Below, in pieces: positions 15,301 through 17,657 of a DNA stretch of 17,657 bases; positions within the stretch are counted from its first letter, which is position 1, and each line of letters starts with the position of its first letter. The position numbers and the translations under genes are program-made. Below the pieces are notes generated by a model. That model was not told where the DNA came from, made no database searches, and saw only the letters and a list, made by a program, of their open reading frames with translations. Location: NCBI GenBank assembly GCA_037178675.1, contig JAYMGJ010000033.1:1-17657 (forward strand). Reading direction: 5' to 3'. The stretch is from Scleroderma bovista (taxonomy: Eukaryota; Basidiomycota; Agaricomycetes; Boletales; Sclerodermataceae).

Positions 15301-16555
15301 CCATCTGCGTCGCATTGATGCTCACAAGGAAGCCCTTACTTCGACACAAGTATAGCACAGAGAGTAAATTATTCCTCAAGTCAGGGACATGCAGGACGTT
15401 GGTAAACTCGACAGGGCGCTGCTTCCTTCCTCCAATGATTGGTACAAACACTATAGACCCCACCCCAGCTGAATAGACGACCTTGTTGTCTGCCAACTTC
15501 ACAGGGACGCATTTTGGAGTATAATTGCGCATCCAGTGGCGATGGGGGGTCATATGAGCAGTGGCCCCAGTGTCTGCATTCCAATGGACGTCAGCATCGA
15601 GTTGGAGGGGATACAGAGGAGAGGAGGGATCAAAGGAACGAAGACTTGCATTGCCAGCGAACTCCATGGCCTGGGAAGCGGACTGGGAGCCAGAGGACGA
15701 CTCAGCAGGTGGCTGGGAAGAGCTAGACGCATCAGACGCTTGATTTGCGGCGTTACCACCCTTCTTAGTGCGCTTGGACTTCTGGGATAAGTAGTTGGAC
15801 TTAGCCTTGACCAGGTTCTGGCACTTATGGACACAGTGGTTCGAGTACTCGCAGAAAGAGCACGAAACAGAGGGGGGACACTTGCAAGTGCTGCCAGACG
15901 CGAATAGGACAGCCTCGGACGCAGTAGTCGACTCAGGACGTCGCATGCGCTGTAGTTCCTCCGCTAGGAAGGCTTCCTTGAGCCTGTCTTTCTCCAAGGA
16001 CTGGAAGAGGAGCAAAGAAGATGCAAAGTGAGAGTATTCATCGCCTAAGGAGCGCACCATAGCCATGCAAATGAGCTCATTATCCAGGTCCTTCATGGTA
16101 TAAGGGCTGGAGGCGTCCTTGGGGCGAAGCTGCTGGATCTTGGACATAGAGTCCTCAATCCTGGCGATGAGGGAGGTCAGGGACTCTTCCTGCTTCTTCC
16201 TAATCGAAAAGAAGTCGTCCCAGGCATTGAAGGGGGCCCCAGGACGTTGTTGGAGGTGGAGGGACTCGAGGGTGGACCAGATCTGCGCAGGGTTGTCTTG
16301 GACAGCATCTATATGGGTCCTTTGTTCAGCAGAAAGCGATAGGTAGAGTTGTCCAGCAGCCTTGTCCGCTCTAAGGTCCCACTTAGCCTGGAGGTCAGAC
16401 TGGGAGTCATCAGGGCGCTTCTCAGCACCACTAACAATAGTCCAGAGGCCTTTGGTACGCAGGAAGGCCTTCATTTCCCCCTTCCAGGTCGAGTAGTTGG
16501 AGGAGGAGAGTTTTGGGAAGGAGGGAGTCGAGGAACTGGTAGAATCGTCGGCCAT
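12323..16555 (-). CDS. Copia Gag-Pol polyprotein, 1410 aa, apparently intact
   Basis: Single frame from ATG at 16555 to the stop before the PPT. Gag occupies about residues 1-220 (N-terminal SSNYSTWKGEMKAFLRTKG block typical of copia Gag) and a zinc knuckle C232-C235-H240-C245 (CX2CX4HX4C). The protease carries the active site D328-T329-G330. The integrase has the pre-integrase zinc finger H466-H471-C501-C504 and catalytic D531, D593 and E629, with the D-35-E spacing; the usual PQQNGVAER motif is present. A Pro-rich linker spans about 758-845. The reverse transcriptase spans about 910-1110 with catalytic D998 and the FVDD box (D1085, D1086). RNase H has SDAD (D1258), STTEAEY (E1299 and E1301), IDNQSA (D1335) and AADLLTKP (D1384). 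Length is typical for the family. Gag and Pol share one frame with no frameshift, so Gag excess must come from another mechanism. The product would form cytoplasmic virus-like particles and integrate cDNA in the nucleus. Confidence 0.96.
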   Translation of the reverse strand: MADDSTSSSTPSFPKLSSSNYSTWKGEMKAFLRTKGLWTIVSGAEKRPDDSQSDLQAKWDLRADKAAGQLYLSLSAEQRTHIDAVQDNPAQIWSTLESLHLQQRPGAPFNAWDDFFSIRKKQEESLTSLIARIEDSMSKIQQLRPKDASSPYTMKDLDNELICMAMVRSLGDEYSHFASSLLLFQSLEKDRLKEAFLAEELQRMRRPESTTASEAVLFASGSTCKCPPSVSCSFCEYSNHCVHKCQNLVKAKSNYLSQKSKRTKKGGNAANQASDASSSSQPPAESSSGSQSASQAMEFAGNASLRSFDPSSPLYPLQLDADVHWNADTGATAHMTPHRHWMRNYTPKCVPVKLADNKVVYSAGVGSIVFVPIIGGRKQRPVEFTNVLHVPDLRNNLLSVLYLCRSKGFLVSINATQMAFRRHPGPVLFVANIGNTNCAFLDGETAPLVEFASAATTTPLDLDLWHRRLAHHHLADVKALLRHNLVTGMAIDSKTAPDPICEPCLAGKMHANPFPSSSWRASRPLELVHSDVHDVGHLSMSGYRYWITFIDDYSRFRFVMPLKAKSQAFEAFKTFKAFAENQSERKIKILRDDKGGEYMSNAFIDFTTQCGILRQHTVRNRPQQNGVAERANRVLSERITAMLDESGLAKGFWGDCLASLVHVWNRCPTEAIKDATPYELWHGCKPDVSHLRVWGCTAYVHVQKDKRRPLESHIEKCVFLGYPEGYKGWKFYNPTSKRTLISERADFDERYFPMSKRSPLPSQPPPTAPAVVPPSPPVEYYNPGATLDSESECNEVLDHGGEPIPLPANPEPPAVPDEAPAPPVRTPSPQPRPRPSSPVGIGARLPMRNRQKPREWWKLSPAQLDEPDEMEDSDDELAMSASLPDEPLTFAEALTRPDAEKWRQAALEELAAHQSNGTWTLVPRPAGSKVIGSKWVFKVKRNADGSVDRYKARLVAKGYNQRPGFDYLEVFAPTVRLSSIRVILALAALQDLHLHSLDVSHAYLNGEMDCEVYMAQPEGFVEGDPKAKVCLLQKAIYGSKQGGNRWSKKMCSVLESLDFRQTYSDASIYIYSKDGVTIILPVFVDDMTLASKSEHAIQSFIAQLTQHFKMRDLGPTTQLLGIKIDRDRSKRSISLSQRQYCLDVLDRFGMADCKPISTPMEPGLRLSRTQSPQNAQEAETMRQTPYLSAVGALMYLATTTRPDIAYTVGVLARFNSNPGWTHWLAVKHLLRYIKGTLDYSITYSPDPSQPETFITFSDADHGGCKDTGRSTGGYVVKMGTGVVSWSSKLQNVVALSTTEAEYMAAVQAGKEIKWMRNLMHELGIPLPGASSLLIDNQSAISVAKNPEHHGRMKQLDLCYYWLRDAVQEQAITPSFVPTTQQAADLLTKPLTTPKVREFCHMLGLGGSGGS

Positions 16556-16709
16556 GAGGACAGGAATGCGCTGAGTATGCTATGGGAGGAGAGGAGAGCG
16601 AGTTCTGAGGCTGGAACAGAGAGAAGGAGTGTGGAAATCGATGTAGCAGGAGTAAAAAGTCGCGCAGGAGCAGGAAGGTGGTCTAAAAGATAGTCCTAAA
16701 GTTCCTGGA
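16556..16709 (-). promoter_or_regulatory. 5' leader of element A
   Basis: About 150 bp between PBS and start codon, without an upstream minus-strand gene. The corresponding region of element B is interrupted by this very insertion, and the two can be aligned on both sides of the TTCTG site. The conserved block ATGTAGCAGGAGTAAAAAGT appears in both (near 16640 and 16993). Confidence 0.7.
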
Positions 16710-16726
16710 GCGCAGGGCTCATAACC
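16710..16726 (-). promoter_or_regulatory. Primer-binding site of element A, complementary to the internal (anticodon) region of initiator tRNA-Met
   Basis: Read on the plus strand these 17 bases are GCGCAGGGCTCATAACC, directly against the LTR edge. That string is the 5' side and loop of the eukaryotic initiator tRNA-Met anticodon arm (CAT at the anticodon), which I recall as identical in budding yeast. A normal PBS pairs with the tRNA 3' end (TGG...). Pairing with the interior is the arrangement known from Drosophila copia, whose primer is a 5' half of initiator tRNA-Met of about 39 nt. Confidence 0.85.
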
Positions 16727-16953
16727 TGTTCAAATAAACCACAAAGGAGGACACTTGTGCCCAGTGTCAGAGACTGAAGAGAAAGGACTCTGGGCACGAA
16801 AATTTCAACTACACAAACAAAGCAAACAAGGAAAAACAGTGTAACACAAAAGCCACAAATTACCTGATCAACCTGGAAAGGAAACAGCTGAAGTAATCAC
16901 AGGAAATGCGCAACAACAACACAACAAGAGTGCACAAACACTCAATATCAACA
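16727..16953 (-). repeat. 5' LTR of element A
   Basis: 227 bp. Promoter function is expected here by family knowledge; I see no strong TATA box. It differs from its partner only at 16861. Confidence 0.95.
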
Positions 16954-17077
16954 TTCTGGGTGTGGGACAAAGAGAGACAGAGTAGAAATTGATGTAGCAG
17001 GAGTAAAAAGTCGCACAAGAGCAGGAGGGCAGTCTAAAGCATAGTCCTAAAGTTCCTGGAGTGCAGGGCTCATAACC
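16954..17077 (-). mobile_element. Element B: remainder of 5' leader and primer-binding site
   Basis: Aligns with 16603-16726 of element A, including ATGTAGCAGGAGTAAAAAGT, CTAAAGTTCCTGGAG and the primer site GTGCAGGGCTCATAACC at 17061-17077. The primer site differs from that of A by one C-to-T change at a CpG. Joined across the insertion with 11981-12064 it makes one continuous leader. Confidence 0.88.
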
Positions 17078-17303
17078 TGTTAAGATAATCCACAAAGGAG
17101 CACTCTTGTGCCCAGTGTGAGAGACTGAAGAGAAAGGGCTCTGGGCACAAAACTTTTAAGTATACAAACAAATCAAAAACAGGAAAACAGTGTAACACAA
17201 AAGCCACAAATCACCTGATCAACCTGGAAAGGAACCAGCTGAAGTAATCACTGCAAATGTGCCACATAACACCACAAGAGTGCACAAACACTCAATATCA
17301 ACA
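17078..17303 (-). mobile_element. Element B: 5' LTR
   Basis: 226 bp from TGTTAAGATAATCC to CAATATCAACA, clearly the same LTR family as element A but with many substitutions and small indels. Its outer edge joins plus-strand integrase coding sequence of a third copy at 17304 with no intervening base, so B itself inserted into a copia element. Confidence 0.9.
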
Positions 17304-17657
17304 GAAACTGCCCCTCTGGTCGAGTTTGCGTCTGCAGCTACTACTACCCCTCTAGATCTCAACTTGTGGCATAGGAGACTAGCTCACCACCACCTGGCCG
17401 ATGTGAAGGCCCTGTTGCATCACAATCTGGTCACTGGTATGGCCATAGACTCAAAAACTGCCCCTGATCCCATCTGTGACCATGCATGGCTGGTAAGATG
17501 CATGCCAATCCATTCCCTAGCTCTTCACGGCATGCATCCAGACCTCTGGAACTTGTCCATAGCGATGTCCACGATGTAGGCCACCTCTCCATGTCTGGGT
17601 ATCAATACTGGATCACTTTCATCGAAGACTACTCGAGATTTCACTTTGTTATGCCTC
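17304..17657 (+). pseudogene. Element C: partial, frameshifted copia integrase segment, continues past the window edge
   Basis: The plus strand encodes the pre-integrase and integrase region matching residues about 444-562 of the intact polyprotein: ETAPLVEFASAATTTP, LWHRRLAHHHLADVK, then VTGMAIDSKTAPDPIC. A single-base deletion near 17477 then shifts the frame. After it the homologous sequence continues in another frame as HSDVHDVGHLSMSGY, WITFIEDYSRF, up to the window end. Several differences from element A are CpG-to-TpG or CpG-to-CpA changes. It lies on the opposite strand to A and B. The N-terminal part of C should have been on the other side of element B but is not found left of 11981. 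Confidence 0.9.

Larger units (their letters stand above)
12060..16958 (-). mobile_element. Intact full-length Ty1/copia LTR retrotransposon (element A) with target duplication
   Basis: The element is 12065-16953 (4889 bp), transcribed from the minus strand. Order in its own sense: 5' LTR (16953-16727), PBS, about 150-bp leader, single Gag-Pol frame, PPT, 3' LTR (12291-12065). Both LTRs are 227 bp and begin and end TGTT...AACA. They differ at a single base (C at 12199, T at 16861), so the insertion is recent. The pentamer TTCTG flanks it at 12060-12064 and 16954-16958. The domain order protease-integrase-RT-RNase H is diagnostic of copia rather than Gypsy. All expected parts for transposition are present and no stop or frameshift was found. 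It landed in the leader of a related element in the same orientation. CpG is frequent here, unlike in the surrounding DNA, again consistent with a young, not yet decayed copy. Confidence 0.95.

Noticed and set aside
1..17657. CRISPR array, bacterial defence system, prophage or operon
   Set aside because: No spaced identical direct repeats, no ribosome-binding-site-led gene clusters; introns, tRNA-type Pol III boxes and copia elements all point to a eukaryotic nuclear genome.

Overview
The window reads as repeat-rich fungal DNA, most likely from an Agaricomycete (mushroom-forming basidiomycete). The grounds are a Ty1/copia retrotransposon of the basidiomycete type, short introns of about 40-55 bp with GTATGT/GTGAGT donors and CTAAC-like branch sites, a decayed tail resembling the RecQ-like helicase family that is multiplied in these genomes, and strong CpG depletion outside the youngest element. 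I cannot name the genus. There is no bacterial signature and no intact host gene that I can defend.

Layout, left to right. 1-1120: Pro/Ser-rich open frame with one plausible intron, then AT-rich DNA. 1124-1845: a long inverted-repeat element with CACTG termini and a 3-bp target duplication (CACTA-like MITE). 1998-2370: a 20-bp minisatellite. 3662-4093: broken helicase-like C-terminal coding remnant. 4407-5033: remnants of two LTR families. 5534-5797: an 88-codon open frame ending in a splice donor. 6023-6697: a 675-bp non-autonomous hAT-like element with a perfect 8-bp target duplication. 6983-7058: a compact cloverleaf-like sequence. 7107-7572: probable 3' LTR and polypurine tract of a lost Gypsy-type element. 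7932-8235: three regularly spaced intron-like segments. 8678-8750: 3' end of a second LTR family. 8901-9026: a 21-bp in-frame minisatellite. 9145-9371: a solo copia LTR with a 5-bp duplication. 9766-10229: a frameshifted gene fragment. 10230-10456: another LTR of the same family. 11298-11800: a duplicated coding-like segment. 11817-11889: a 73-nt tRNA-like sequence.

The right third is dominated by a full-length, apparently intact copia element on the minus strand (12065-16953, 4889 bp). Its two 227-bp LTRs differ at one base. It is flanked by a perfect 5-bp target duplication (TTCTG) and carries a PBS, a PPT and one uninterrupted 1410-codon Gag-Pol frame with all expected catalytic motifs. 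It sits inside the 5' leader of an older relative (11981-12064 and 16954-17303), whose LTR in turn abuts a third, opposite-strand copy (17304-17657).

How the parts work together: the intact element is self-contained (Gag, protease, integrase, reverse transcriptase, RNase H). Its PBS matches the anticodon region, not the 3' end, of initiator tRNA-Met, pointing to half-tRNA priming as in Drosophila copia. The rest is a layered record of older insertions decayed by CpG loss, frameshifts and LTR recombination. I found no convincing new multi-gene system. The most noteworthy signals are the nested copia stack with its internal-tRNA primer site, the two MITE-type elements with target duplications, and two tRNA-sized structured sequences.
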